This document shows positions 1 to 8,664 of a stretch of 64,000 bases of DNA, piece by piece. How positions within the stretch are numbered: the stretch's first letter is position 1; every line of letters starts with the position of its first letter. The DNA is from Proteiniclasticum sp043951855 (GTDB lineage: Bacteria > Bacillota > Clostridia > Clostridiales > Clostridiaceae): NCBI RefSeq assembly GCF_043951855.1, contig NZ_JBINJW010000003.1, positions 94,002 to 158,001 of the forward strand, in the 5' to 3' direction. The notes beneath the pieces are model-generated. The model was not told the origin of the DNA and did not search any database. It was given only the letters and a program-made list of their open reading frames with translations. Both the position numbers and the translations under genes were made by a program.

Positions 1-105
1 AATGTCTTTGAAATAGACAACAATCTCATAGACAGGCAAGGTCCAAGACTTGCGGAAGGATTCAGCGCACTGGCCAGACTCATTCATCCGGATGCGTTCA
101 AATAG
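1..105 (+). CDS. C-terminal end of an ABC transporter substrate-binding protein (corrinoid/Fe-siderophore type), cut by window edge
   Basis: Only the last 34 codons are present, read from base 1 in frame to TAG at 103-105. The end contains RQGPRLAEG and LARLIHPDAF, the typical C-terminal pattern of BtuF/FepB-family binding proteins. It sits 8 bp before a FecCD permease gene, an ATPase gene and a corrinoid adenosyltransferase gene, so it is most likely the binding protein of the same importer. The adenosyltransferase favours a corrinoid rather than a siderophore substrate; this is inference from context. Confidence 0.75.
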   Translation, partial: NVFEIDNNLIDRQGPRLAEGFSALARLIHPDAFK

Positions 106-113
106 GTGGGAAG

Positions 114-1169
114 ATGAGTTTTGTTGAAAGAAAAGGGTTTTACCGATCTCTTTTCTTCCTGCTTCTTCTCGGACTTCTGATGCTGATGATCTTTGTGAGC
201 ACACTTGGTGCAGCGGAAATATCTTTTCTGGATGCACTGGCTGTTCTATTGAAGAAAGTGCCTGTTGCTGGAGATCTGATTCAAGAGGATGGACTAAAGA
301 CCCATGAAATCATTATGCTGAATATAAGGCTGCCCCGAGTGATTCTATCGGCTATCATCGGAATGGGCCTTTCAGTGGTCGGTGCGGCCTTTCAGGGCAT
401 GTTCAAAAATCCCATGGCGGATCCCTATGTAATAGGAGTTTCTTCAGGTGCCGCATTGGGTGCAAGCATTGCCATAACCCTTGGGTCCGGCTTTCTGCCT
501 GGTTTGTTTCTATCCGTTCAGTTCATGGCTTTTCTGGGTGCAGTCATGACAGTGGTCTGTGTATACGAGATTGCAAAAGTCGGGACAAGGATTCCGGCAG
601 TGACCCTGCTTCTGGCTGGGGTGGCTGTCAGCGCCATGGCTTCGGCCATGATTTCCGTACTGATGATTTTCAACAGAGATCAGGCCGACACCATCATCTT
701 CTGGACCATGGGCTCTGTGGCGGCAGCCAGATGGGAGCAGATTCTGTATCTCCTTCCTGTGGTCAGTATCGGAACGCTTGTCATTCTGTTCTATGCGAAA
801 GATCTCAATCTGATGATGGCGGGGGATGATGCAGCACACAACCTGGGCGTGGAAATCGAAAAGACGAAGAAAATGCTGCTGGTTGTCTCTTCCCTGATGA
901 TCGCATTCATTGTATCTTCCAGCGGAATCATCGGATTTGTGGGCCTCATCGTTCCCCATGCGGTAAGACTGCTGCTGGGTCCGGACCATCGTGTGCTCAT
1001 TCCCTTCTCTGCCCTGGGTGGAGCAGTGTTTATGATTCTGTCCGATACTATTGCCAGAACCTTGCTGGCGCCAATGGAAATACCTGTAGGTGCCATTACC
1101 GCGCTTTTTGGTGCACCCTATTTCATATTCCTTCTGCGTAGAACCAAAATAAGGGGGATTTCTTTATGA
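114..1169 (+). CDS. FecCD/BtuC-family ABC transporter permease
   Basis: A 351-residue very hydrophobic protein with about ten membrane segments, the normal length for the family. Family-typical stretches are the region with GAAFQGMFKNPMADPYVIG near residues 90-110, SSGAALGAS, and GFVGLIVPHAVRLLLGPDH near 270-290, which is the cytoplasmic coupling segment that docks the ATPase. It forms the membrane channel for corrinoid or ferric-siderophore import. Its stop overlaps the start of the ATPase gene by 4 bp (ATGA), showing translational coupling. The cobO gene two genes downstream suggests a vitamin B12-type substrate; iron chelates remain possible. Confidence 0.93.
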   Translation: MSFVERKGFYRSLFFLLLLGLLMLMIFVSTLGAAEISFLDALAVLLKKVPVAGDLIQEDGLKTHEIIMLNIRLPRVILSAIIGMGLSVVGAAFQGMFKNPMADPYVIGVSSGAALGASIAITLGSGFLPGLFLSVQFMAFLGAVMTVVCVYEIAKVGTRIPAVTLLLAGVAVSAMASAMISVLMIFNRDQADTIIFWTMGSVAAARWEQILYLLPVVSIGTLVILFYAKDLNLMMAGDDAAHNLGVEIEKTKKMLLVVSSLMIAFIVSSSGIIGFVGLIVPHAVRLLLGPDHRVLIPFSALGGAVFMILSDTIARTLLAPMEIPVGAITALFGAPYFIFLLRRTKIRGISL

Positions 1170-1960
1170 TAGCCATCTCTGTAGATCAACTGGACTTTGC
1201 CTATGAAGAAAGTCCTGTATTAAGAGGGATTGAATTTTCTCTGGAGAAAGGAAAATTCTATAGTATATTAGGACCCAATGGCTCAGGAAAGACCACGCTG
1301 CTTAAAAATATACAAAAAATATATAAAAATAATAAAGAATGCGTATATATAAATGGTGAAGACATCACATCCATCTCTGTGAAGGAGCTTTCAAAACGTC
1401 TTTCTGTGGTTCCACAGGAAACACACATGGATTTTGACTTTTCAGTGCTTGATATGGTCCTCATGGGGCGGTCCCCATATCTGAAGCGTTTCGAAACGGA
1501 AAGCGGCAGTGATCTTAAGCTGGCGGAGAGTGCCATGAAAATCACAGATACATGGAGACTGAAAGACAAATCAGTACGGAGCATCAGTGGCGGAGAACTG
1601 CAGAGAGCCATAGTTTCTCGAGCTATGGTTCAGGATACGGGTATCATGCTCTTGGATGAACCGGTATCCCATCTGGACATCCATCATCAGATTGGCATAT
1701 TGAAGACCGTGTCAGGCTTCTCAAAATCCAAGGAGATCACAGTGGTAGCTGTGCTTCACGATATCAATCTTGCCATCGAGTTCAGTGATTCATTGATGCT
1801 GCTGAACAAGGGTGAAATAAAGGCCATGGGTCCACCTGAAGAGGTGATTACAGAAGAGATGATCCGAGAACTCTACAATACGGAGTGCATGATCATCAGA
1901 AATCCATCTTCGGGGAAACCCCATGTCATACCAACCGAACTGAGTATAAAAGGAGATTGA
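1166..1960 (+). CDS. ABC transporter ATPase for corrinoid/iron-chelate import (BtuD/FepC family)
   Basis: 264 residues. Walker A GPNGSGKT is at 36-43, the ABC signature SGGEL at 141-145 and Walker B MLLDEP at 161-166, followed by the switch His in VLHDINLA. These make it a functional nucleotide-binding subunit that powers the FecCD permease just upstream (4-bp overlap). The length and the C-terminal part after the ATPase core are normal for importers of B12 and siderophores. It is followed after 1 bp by the adenosyltransferase gene, so binding protein, permease, ATPase and corrinoid-modifying enzyme form one operon. Confidence 0.94.
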   Translation: MIAISVDQLDFAYEESPVLRGIEFSLEKGKFYSILGPNGSGKTTLLKNIQKIYKNNKECVYINGEDITSISVKELSKRLSVVPQETHMDFDFSVLDMVLMGRSPYLKRFETESGSDLKLAESAMKITDTWRLKDKSVRSISGGELQRAIVSRAMVQDTGIMLLDEPVSHLDIHHQIGILKTVSGFSKSKEITVVAVLHDINLAIEFSDSLMLLNKGEIKAMGPPEEVITEEMIRELYNTECMIIRNPSSGKPHVIPTELSIKGD

Positions 1961-1961
1961 A

Positions 1962-2489
1962 ATGGAAAAAGGATTTGTGCAGATTTATACAGGAGAAGGC
2001 AAGGGAAAGACGACCGCCGCTTTGGGGCTGTCCTTCCGTGCGGCAGGAAGAGGGAAAAAAGTCCTTTTCGTTCAGTTTCTGAAAGGAATCAGAACTGGGG
2101 AGGAGATCAGTATGAGTGAGAATGAGAATATAATACACCTGAAACTGGCGGAAACCGTTCGCTTTTTCCTTACCCTTTCTGAAGATGAACAGATTGAGCT
2201 GAAGTCAAAAACGCTGAGGGAATGGGGCGATCTGAAGAAAAGAATCGAAACGGACCCCATGGACATACTGGTTCTAGATGAAATCATGGCTGCCATTCAT
2301 AACGGTCTGGTGGATGAAATGGCTGTGGTATCTTTCTTAAGGGACAGACCAAAATATCTGGAAGTGATTCTCACGGGGAGATCTGCCTCTGAAAAACTTA
2401 TGAATGAAGCGGATCTGGTGACCGAGATGAGAAATAGAAAGCATTACTACAATGAGGGAATCTTATCAAGAATCGGCATAGAATACTGA
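1962..2489 (+). CDS. cobO: Corrinoid adenosyltransferase (CobA/CobO/BtuR type)
   Basis: 175 residues. The N-terminal P-loop GEGKGKTT (11-18) followed by AALGLSFRAAGRG is diagnostic of the CobA/CobO/BtuR family, which transfers the adenosyl group of ATP to cob(I)alamin to make the coenzyme form. The VLDEIMAA segment is the Walker B-like part of the same family. A good ribosome binding site (AAAGGAG) precedes the ATG. Being last in the transporter operon, it probably adenosylates the imported corrinoid. The operon ends at a strong hairpin with a U-tract directly after the stop. Confidence 0.93.
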   Translation: MEKGFVQIYTGEGKGKTTAALGLSFRAAGRGKKVLFVQFLKGIRTGEEISMSENENIIHLKLAETVRFFLTLSEDEQIELKSKTLREWGDLKKRIETDPMDILVLDEIMAAIHNGLVDEMAVVSFLRDRPKYLEVILTGRSASEKLMNEADLVTEMRNRKHYYNEGILSRIGIEY

Positions 2490-2495
2490 TTTATG

Positions 2496-2525
2496 GCTTC
2501 GGACGAAGGTCCGAAGCTTCTTTTT
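2496..2525 (+). terminator. Rho-independent terminator of the corrinoid import operon
   Basis: Perfect 9-bp stem GCTTCGGAC / GTCCGAAGC with a GAAG loop, followed by TTCTTTTT, 7 bp after the cobO stop codon. Confidence 0.92.
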
Positions 2526-2673
2526 ACCATGAATACTATGAAAATATCAATATTGAGGCTGTAAACCATTATAATCTCATATTTCGTTGAAAAATAGACC
2601 TAATTACGTTAAAGTACATATATAATGTTAGGTATAGGTTCATTATTTTAAAATTAGTTATGTGGGGTGCACA

Positions 2674-3180
2674 ATGAGTAAGACAGCTTTAAATTCAAGA
2701 AAAAACATCCTGATCATGTTTTTTCTTCTTCTTTTTTTCTGGGCGATCATCGACGGAAAACTTACGGTGGAATCTGTTCTCCTTGGAACAGTATCCTCCA
2801 TCATGATCCTATATTTCAATAAAGACATCCTGTTTACCAGAGAGGATGGAGGTCCTGTGACATTAGGATTTCTGTGGCATTTCATGACGCTGATCGCAGT
2901 TCTCATTGTGGAGATCGTGAAGTCGAACATCAATGTGGCGAAAATCGTTCTGAACCCCAAAATGCCCATAGACCCCTCATTTGTAAGGGTCCCTGTTCGG
3001 TTCAGGAAGGATTTCAATAAGGTGCTCTATGGGAATGTGGTGACGCTTACCCCTGGAACACTGACGGTGGATATTGTAGGGGATGAATACATCATTCATG
3101 CACTGACCAGAGAGGCGGCGGAAGGTTTAAATGGAAGTGCACTGGAAGAACATGTTCTTCGTCTGGAGGAAAGAGACTGA
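2674..3180 (+). CDS. mrpE: Mrp antiporter subunit E (MnhE/MrpE, equivalent to MbhA)
   Basis: 168 residues from the ATG at 2674, which has GGGGTG just upstream; an in-frame GTG at 2662 is a less likely start. Two hydrophobic segments near residues 10-50 and a longer one near 65-85 are followed by a soluble tail with the family-typical run TLTPGTLTVDI. MrpE is a small membrane subunit needed for assembly of the multi-subunit Na+/H+ antiporter. It opens a ten-gene cluster in which nearly every gene overlaps the next. About 180 bp upstream has no clear consensus promoter apart from a TATAAT at 2621. Confidence 0.9.
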   Translation: MSKTALNSRKNILIMFFLLLFFWAIIDGKLTVESVLLGTVSSIMILYFNKDILFTREDGGPVTLGFLWHFMTLIAVLIVEIVKSNINVAKIVLNPKMPIDPSFVRVPVRFRKDFNKVLYGNVVTLTPGTLTVDIVGDEYIIHALTREAAEGLNGSALEEHVLRLEERD

Positions 3181-3446
3181 TGAGTATACAGGTATTTACA
3201 GGCATGACGATTTTTCTGGCTCTTCTGGCTTTCGTCTGTCTTTACAGAGCTTATGTGGGTCCCACCGCAGCAGATCGAGTCGTTTCCATCAATGTGATCA
3301 CCACCAAGGTAACGGTGCTGATCGCCCTCATATCCGTCATCACAGAGCAGAACGCATTCATAGATGTGGCGCTGATCTATTCCATGATGGGGTTCATCGC
3401 CACCATCGCCGTATCCAAATTCATAGAAAAAGGTAAATTGTATTAG
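3180..3446 (+). CDS. mrpF: Mrp antiporter subunit F (MnhF/MrpF, equivalent to MbhB)
   Basis: 88 residues with three membrane segments; the AYVGPTAADRVVSIN stretch near 25-40 is the family hallmark. It is a small structural subunit of the antiporter membrane complex. ATG overlaps the mrpE stop by one base (TGATG), so the two are translationally coupled. Length is normal. Confidence 0.93.
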   Translation: MSIQVFTGMTIFLALLAFVCLYRAYVGPTAADRVVSINVITTKVTVLIALISVITEQNAFIDVALIYSMMGFIATIAVSKFIEKGKLY

Positions 3447-3458
3447 GAGGTGCTTATC

Positions 3459-3773
3459 ATGTTCAAAGACATAGTAATCCTGCTGCTTGCTCTTTCAAGC
3501 TGTTTTTTCTTTCTGGTAGGCACAACAGGACTCATAAGGCTTCCGGATGTTTTCAGCAGAATGCATGCAACCACCAAGAGTGATACCTTGGGTGCGGGAC
3601 TTGCGCTTCTGGCACTGATCGTGTACAAAGGATTTGATCCGGTGAGTCTGAAGCTTCTCATCGTTCTTATTTTCATCATGATCACCAATCCCGTGGCGGC
3701 ACATATCATATCAAAAGCCGCATATGACAAAGAGCTGAAGAAGACAAAGGAGGATCCTCATGGAGATATTTAA
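3459..3773 (+). CDS. mrpG: Mrp antiporter subunit G (MnhG/MrpG, equivalent to MbhC)
   Basis: 104 residues from the ATG at 3459, chosen because TAGGAGG lies 8 bp upstream; the open frame also has a GTG at 3450 inside that ribosome binding site. Three membrane segments and the conserved GLIRLPDVFSRMHATTKSDT motif near 28-47 identify MrpG. Its last 14 bases overlap the next gene. Confidence 0.93.
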   Translation: MFKDIVILLLALSSCFFFLVGTTGLIRLPDVFSRMHATTKSDTLGAGLALLALIVYKGFDPVSLKLLIVLIFIMITNPVAAHIISKAAYDKELKKTKEDPHGDI

Positions 3774-3996
3774 TGTGATTCTCATCGTGTTTCTGATTGT
3801 CGCGGCCATTGCAGTGGAAAGAACAAAGGATCTTCTAGGTGCAGTGATCATTTTTACAGCCTATAGCCTGGTGATGGCTCTTTTATGGCTGCTTCTTCGA
3901 GCACCGGATGTAGCCATGACGGAAGCGGCCATCGGTGCGGGCATCACCACCATACTTTTTGTGGTGGTCATCAGCAGGACCAGGAGGATGGAATAA
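3760..3996 (+). CDS. MbhD-like subunit (first half of the MrpA C-terminal region, DUF4040)
   Basis: 78 residues, three membrane helices, with the signature RAPDVAMTEAAIGAG near 47-61. This segment is normally fused into the C-terminal part of the large MrpA subunit in Bacillus-type Mrp; here it is a separate gene, as in archaeal Mbh hydrogenases (MbhD) and in split-type bacterial antiporters. In the Mbh complex this region lines a proposed ion path next to MrpG/MrpF-like subunits. It overlaps mrpG by 14 bp and its stop overlaps the next start by 1 bp. Confidence 0.88.
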   Translation: MEIFNVILIVFLIVAAIAVERTKDLLGAVIIFTAYSLVMALLWLLLRAPDVAMTEAAIGAGITTILFVVVISRTRRME

Positions 3997-4304
3997 TGAA
4001 AAAACTTTTTACGCTCATCATACTGGGTGGTCTTCTCATCGTGCTTCTTTCAAGCATTGCTGAACTTCCTCCCATAGGGGAAAAGACGAATCCATCCTAC
4101 AACGAAATTGCGGAATATTACATCAGTGAAGGCGCAGAGGATACGGGGAGCACCAATCTTATTGCGGCGATCATCACGGATTACCGTGCATTCGATACGC
4201 TGGGTGAGACCACAGTGCTTTTTACAGGCATTGCAGCTGTGGTGTCTTTAATCGGAGTCTTTCATCACAGGAAATCGGACAAGGAGGAGGAACATCATGG
4301 ATGA
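3996..4304 (+). CDS. MbhE-like subunit (second half of the MrpA C-terminal region)
   Basis: 102 residues from the ATG at 3996, which overlaps the preceding TAA by one base and follows CAGGAGG. It has an N-terminal membrane helix, an exposed loop of about 45 residues, then TNLIAAIITDYRAFDTLGE and a second helix; the YRAFDTLGE motif is the hallmark of MbhE and of the MrpA C-terminus. The acidic/His-rich tail ends at 4304, overlapping the next gene by 8 bp. It completes the split MrpA C-terminal region. Confidence 0.87.
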   Translation: MKKLFTLIILGGLLIVLLSSIAELPPIGEKTNPSYNEIAEYYISEGAEDTGSTNLIAAIITDYRAFDTLGETTVLFTGIAAVVSLIGVFHHRKSDKEEEHHG

Positions 4305-4719
4305 TCTATTTGTACGAGTCATAACAAAAATGATTCTTCCCTTTATTCAGCTCTATGGCGTCTACGTGATCATACATGGGCATCTGTCTCCTGGTGGGGG
4401 GTTTTCCGGTGGAGCTATTTTTGCGGCGAGTATTGTTCTGTACACTTTAGCCTTCGGATTAAAACCCGGACAGAAAAGGATGCCTCATAAAGTCTCCTCG
4501 AAAATTGAAACAGGCGGTATCATATTCTTCATTCTTATGGGATTCACAGGTATTATCGCGGGCTATAATTTCCTCACAAATCAGGAAGCCGGATTTCCCA
4601 TGGGCGAATTAGGAAGTGTATTCAGTGCAGGTCTCATCCCCATTGTGACCATCGCCATCGGGCTGAAAGTCATGAGCACCATTGTGACATTATTTCATAC
4701 CATGCTGGAGGAAGACTGA
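4297..4719 (+). CDS. mrpB: Mrp antiporter subunit B (MnhB domain, equivalent to MbhF)
   Basis: 140 residues, four membrane helices, with the family motif HGHLSPGGGFSGGAI near 28-42. MrpB is a structural membrane subunit of the antiporter. ATGGATGA at the junction couples it to the preceding gene, and its TGA overlaps the next ATG by one base. Confidence 0.92.
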   Translation: MDDLFVRVITKMILPFIQLYGVYVIIHGHLSPGGGFSGGAIFAASIVLYTLAFGLKPGQKRMPHKVSSKIETGGIIFFILMGFTGIIAGYNFLTNQEAGFPMGELGSVFSAGLIPIVTIAIGLKVMSTIVTLFHTMLEED

Positions 4720-5102
4720 TGAAGTTTGATTTAAGTACAATCGTGAATAACATCAATTACATCGGTGCCATGATTCTCTTTATCATCGGTCTTTATACCG
4801 TGCTCACGCATTCGAACCTGATCAAGAAAATCATTGGGATCAATATCATGGAAACTTCGATTTTTCTTTTCTTTGTTTCCATAGGATATGTGAAGGGGGC
4901 TGTGGCTCCCATTATAGACCCCTCAACCGGAGAGAAAGTGTTTGTGAATCCGCTGCCCGCTGCAATGATTCTCACAGGGATTGTCGTTGCTGTAAGCATC
5001 ACGGCTTTCGCCCTAAGTATTATCATTAAGATACATGAAGCCTATGGCACCATTGACCTGGATGAAATCATGAAGTTAAGGAGTGTGGAAGAAGATGAGT
5101 AA
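4719..5102 (+). CDS. mrpC: Mrp antiporter subunit C (NuoK-like, equivalent to MbhG)
   Basis: 127 residues, three membrane helices. The run LIKKIIGINIMETSIFLFFVS near 35-55 and the DPLPAAMILTGIVVAVS-like region (here NPLPAAMILTGIVVAVSITA) are those of MrpC/NuoK. The acidic residue in the second helix (INIMETS) corresponds to the conserved Glu of NuoK-type subunits that line the proton path. Coupled to its neighbours by overlaps of 1 and 8 bp. Confidence 0.93.
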   Translation: MKFDLSTIVNNINYIGAMILFIIGLYTVLTHSNLIKKIIGINIMETSIFLFFVSIGYVKGAVAPIIDPSTGEKVFVNPLPAAMILTGIVVAVSITAFALSIIIKIHEAYGTIDLDEIMKLRSVEEDE

Positions 5103-6597
5103 TATACATTTTCCCGTCTACATCCTGATGCTTCTGCTGATCTTTGCGGTGACCATTCCACTTCAGAGAAAACCTTACGGTAGACGATTCCAGATACTCA
5201 TGGTATCGGTACTGGGCATTACATGGATCATGGCGCTTCTGGAACTGCTGAAGGTTCTTTGGGATGCTCCATACAGCTATACCTTCGGGTCTTATCCCGC
5301 CGGAATCGGAATCGAGTTTCTCGTTGACGAGTTCTCCGCACTGATGACACTGGTGATACTGACTTTATCCATACTGATCATTATATATTCCCTGAAAGAT
5401 CTGGAACATGAAATCGAATCTTCAAGAATGTACAGCTATTATACTCTGGTTTTTTTACTGATTTTTTCGATGATTGGAATGATCTTTACTAACGATATGT
5501 TCAACTTATATGTCTTTATGGAGATACTCTCCATCACTTCCGTTGCGATTATCGCAATCAAGAAGAAAAAAGACACGCTCATGGCCAGCATGAAGTACCT
5601 TATGATGGGCGCCATTGGATCCGTCACAGTGCTTATGGGCATCGCACTGATCTACATGGTCACAGGACAGCTGAACATGAGTGCCATCAACCTGGAAATC
5701 AGTGAGGTCTGGAGACTTTATCCCCGGAATATACTGCTGGCCATGGGATTCATGATCACGGGATTCAGCATCAAAGCGGCTATTTTTCCACTTCATAACT
5801 GGCTTCCGGATGCGCACTCCACGGCACCAACACCATCTAGTGCGCTGCTGTCAGGACTGGTTGTAAAAGCGTACATCTTCTCCATTGCCAAAATCATGTA
5901 TAGGGTAGTGGGAGTGAATATTTCCGTAGACATCGGGATTGCGGACTATCTGATCATTTTTGCAGTCTTAAGCATGATGATGGGGTCTGTTTTTGCGCTG
6001 ACCCAAAGAGATATCAAGCGAAGACTGGCATATTCCAGTGTATCTCAGATCGGCTATATATTTCTGGGACTTGCACTTGCAAGTGAACTCGGATTTTCCG
6101 CAGCGCTTTTCCATGTGGTGTCCCACGCATTTATGAAATCCGCGCTGTTTCTCAGTGCCGGATCCATCATTTATCTCACTGGAAAGAGAGATGTGAAGGA
6201 TCTGGATGGCATCGGATATGAAATGCCCATCACCATGACTGTGTTCAGCATCGGTGTACTTGGCATGATCGGTATTCCTGGTACCAGCGGATTTATGAGT
6301 AAATGGTATCTCGGTCTTGCGGTGCTGGATGCAGGGCATCCGGAACTTCTCATCGTCCTACTGCTCAGCAGTTTTCTTAATGCGCTGTATTATCTGCCCA
6401 TCATCGTTTCCGCATTTTTACGGGAACGTCCGGGAAAACCTCTCGAAATGCATCGAGACGGAATTCCTAGAACAATGAAAGTATCCATGGTTCTAGTGGC
6501 TTTCACCAGTCTGATCATAGGACTCTTTCCGCATCTGGTGATGGATATTATCCAGCAGGCTGTTCCAACCTTCATCGGTTCGGGAATAGGCTTATAA
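5095..6597 (+). CDS. mrpD: Mrp antiporter subunit D (proton-conducting, NuoN/NuoM-like), copy 1
   Basis: 500 residues from the ATG at 5095, which overlaps the mrpC stop (ATGAGTAA); an in-frame GTG at 5083 is an alternative. It is a polytopic protein of about 14 helices with the canonical features of MrpD: NLYVFMEILSITS with the helix-5 Glu, GFSIKAAIFPLHNWLPDAHS with the helix-7 Lys, then TAPTPSSALLSG. These residues form the proton channel of antiporters and complex I. It is the standard-length, best conserved of the three channel subunits in this cluster. Confidence 0.93.
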   Translation: MSNIHFPVYILMLLLIFAVTIPLQRKPYGRRFQILMVSVLGITWIMALLELLKVLWDAPYSYTFGSYPAGIGIEFLVDEFSALMTLVILTLSILIIIYSLKDLEHEIESSRMYSYYTLVFLLIFSMIGMIFTNDMFNLYVFMEILSITSVAIIAIKKKKDTLMASMKYLMMGAIGSVTVLMGIALIYMVTGQLNMSAINLEISEVWRLYPRNILLAMGFMITGFSIKAAIFPLHNWLPDAHSTAPTPSSALLSGLVVKAYIFSIAKIMYRVVGVNISVDIGIADYLIIFAVLSMMMGSVFALTQRDIKRRLAYSSVSQIGYIFLGLALASELGFSAALFHVVSHAFMKSALFLSAGSIIYLTGKRDVKDLDGIGYEMPITMTVFSIGVLGMIGIPGTSGFMSKWYLGLAVLDAGHPELLIVLLLSSFLNALYYLPIIVSAFLRERPGKPLEMHRDGIPRTMKVSMVLVAFTSLIIGLFPHLVMDIIQQAVPTFIGSGIGL

Positions 6598-6610
6598 GTG
6601 GAGGATTATT

Positions 6611-8650
6611 TTGAAGCAAATTAACAAACAAAGCAAATATACGGAATTCAAGAAAAGAAAAAAGCTGGATTCTTTCTGCATCAACTGTATTGTCCTCTAT
6701 ATTATTTTAGGACTGCTGTTCGCTGCGTTTCTGTTTTTCTCAGCGAATGTGGACAAGTCCAGATTAAGCGGAATCTCCCTTTATGCGGTGAATATTGCTG
6801 ATCGCATATCTGCCTCTTTGAACAATTTCAAGAGTCTTCCGCTGATCATCGTCCTGGTACCGTTGGTGGGAGGGCCCATTGAAATGTATTTCTTCAGAAG
6901 GAAAGAAAACTCAAGGGATATGGCTGTGGTGTATACCACAGTACTCACATTCTTTCTGATCCTTGCACTATTCCCTCAGGTCATGGAAGGAACCATGAGA
7001 TTTGAGATTCCTAAAATGCTTGGACTGGGACTGAATTTCAAAGTGGATCTTATGGGATTCATCATGGTCATGGTATCATCGATCATCTGGGTCCTTGTAA
7101 GCATGTATGCGCATGATTACATGAGCATCGAAAAACATCGAAACAGGTTCTTTCTTCAGATGTCCATCACCTATGGCGGAGTGCTTGGAACCATCATGGC
7201 TGGGGACCTCATCACCATGTTTCTGTTTTTTGAGATCATGACATTTGCGTCCTATTTTCTGGTTGCCCATAATCAGTCCAAGGAGTCTCTCATTGCAGGT
7301 GACAGCTATATCTATATGGGTGTAGCCGGGGGACTTGCGCTTCTTCTTGGCATTATACTTCTTTATGTCAATGCAGGTACAGTGGCTTTCGTTCCCATGG
7401 CGGCGAAAGTGAGTTCACTAGGAAACGTCAAGTACCTCATTGCCACATTGTTTCTCATCGGATTCGGCATCAAAGCGGGGATGCTTCCGCTTCATATATG
7501 GCTGCCTAGAGCACATCCGGTGGCGCCGACGCCAGCAAGTGCGCTCTTATCCGGTCTGATGATCAAAATCGGTGCGTTTGGCATGTTAAGGGTACTGACC
7601 AGTTTCTTTATGCCTGCCAAGGGGGCCTTCCTGCCATACGATGATCCCATCTGGGATCTGAGTAATGCGTTAGGGGCAGCGATCATCTGGATCGGCATCA
7701 TCACCATGGCTGCAGGTGTATTCATGGCACTGCAGCAGAGCAACATGAAAAAAATGCTTGCCTATCATAGTATCAGTCAGATGGGTTATATCATCATGGG
7801 CATCGGTGTTGCTGCATATCTCGGACCCAAAGGGGCCATGGGCTTCTCCGGGGCAATCTATCATATGGTCAACCATGCCTTATTCAAATCACTTCTCTTT
7901 ATGGTTGCAGGGGTCATTTATCTGAAAACCCATGAGATGGACATGTATAAACTTGGCGGTATGTGGAGAAAATTTCCCTTCACAGCACTGGTATGTCTGA
8001 TCGCTGCACTTGGAATTACCGGAATGCCTCTGTTTAACGGGTTTGCAAGCAAGTCCATTCTTCACCATGCCATTGTGGAAGCCTATGAGTATGGGCATCC
8101 TTCCTTCAGATATGCGGAAATGATTTTCACGCTGATCAGCGCCGGAACCGTGACCTCATTCATCAAGCTCTTCGGGTTTGTATTCTTAGGAAAACTTCCT
8201 GAAAAGTACAAGGATATTCAAGGGGAGAAGATCATGATGAACCTGGGTATGGGGGGACTGGCTCTTCTTGTGACGCTTATTGGCGTTTTCCCGAATTTCA
8301 TCATGAACCAGTTCATCATTCCTGCCACAAGAGGGTTTGCCTATAGTGAAGATTTCATTGATCATTATCTGGTTGGAATGAATTTCTTCAATAGTCATGA
8401 TCTCATGACCATGGTGTATATTTTCGCCATCGGCATTGCAATCTTCTATCTGGGCATCCGCTATCATCTGTTCCATCTTCATCTCCCAAGGTGGATGGAC
8501 GGGGATTTCACAATGCACAAAGGAATCAGAAAAAAGAGTCTGGCCATGTCCAATACATTCATCCATGGCATGGAAACGACCATCATCAAGAGTGATGTGG
8601 TGATATATGCCATCGTATTACTTGGCATCATCATTTACCTCGTAACATAA
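6611..8650 (+). CDS. Second MrpD/NuoL-like proton-conducting subunit, extended
   Basis: 679 residues from a TTG start with GTGGAGG 7 bp upstream. The central domain carries MFLFFEIMTFASYFLVAHN (helix-5 Glu), FGIKAGMLPLHIWLPRAHP (helix-7 Lys) and VAPTPASALLSG, all intact. Compared with copy 1 it has an N-terminal extension of about 60 residues with an extra helix and a C-terminal extension of about 100 residues holding two more helices. It lies 13 bp after mrpD in the same transcript. It is closely related to the next gene in the second half, so the two look like a duplication. It may take the place of the missing MrpA N-terminal channel; this is inference. Confidence 0.88.
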   Translation: MKQINKQSKYTEFKKRKKLDSFCINCIVLYIILGLLFAAFLFFSANVDKSRLSGISLYAVNIADRISASLNNFKSLPLIIVLVPLVGGPIEMYFFRRKENSRDMAVVYTTVLTFFLILALFPQVMEGTMRFEIPKMLGLGLNFKVDLMGFIMVMVSSIIWVLVSMYAHDYMSIEKHRNRFFLQMSITYGGVLGTIMAGDLITMFLFFEIMTFASYFLVAHNQSKESLIAGDSYIYMGVAGGLALLLGIILLYVNAGTVAFVPMAAKVSSLGNVKYLIATLFLIGFGIKAGMLPLHIWLPRAHPVAPTPASALLSGLMIKIGAFGMLRVLTSFFMPAKGAFLPYDDPIWDLSNALGAAIIWIGIITMAAGVFMALQQSNMKKMLAYHSISQMGYIIMGIGVAAYLGPKGAMGFSGAIYHMVNHALFKSLLFMVAGVIYLKTHEMDMYKLGGMWRKFPFTALVCLIAALGITGMPLFNGFASKSILHHAIVEAYEYGHPSFRYAEMIFTLISAGTVTSFIKLFGFVFLGKLPEKYKDIQGEKIMMNLGMGGLALLVTLIGVFPNFIMNQFIIPATRGFAYSEDFIDHYLVGMNFFNSHDLMTMVYIFAIGIAIFYLGIRYHLFHLHLPRWMDGDFTMHKGIRKKSLAMSNTFIHGMETTIIKSDVVIYAIVLLGIIIYLVT

Positions 8651-8664
8651 AGGAGGGTGTAGCG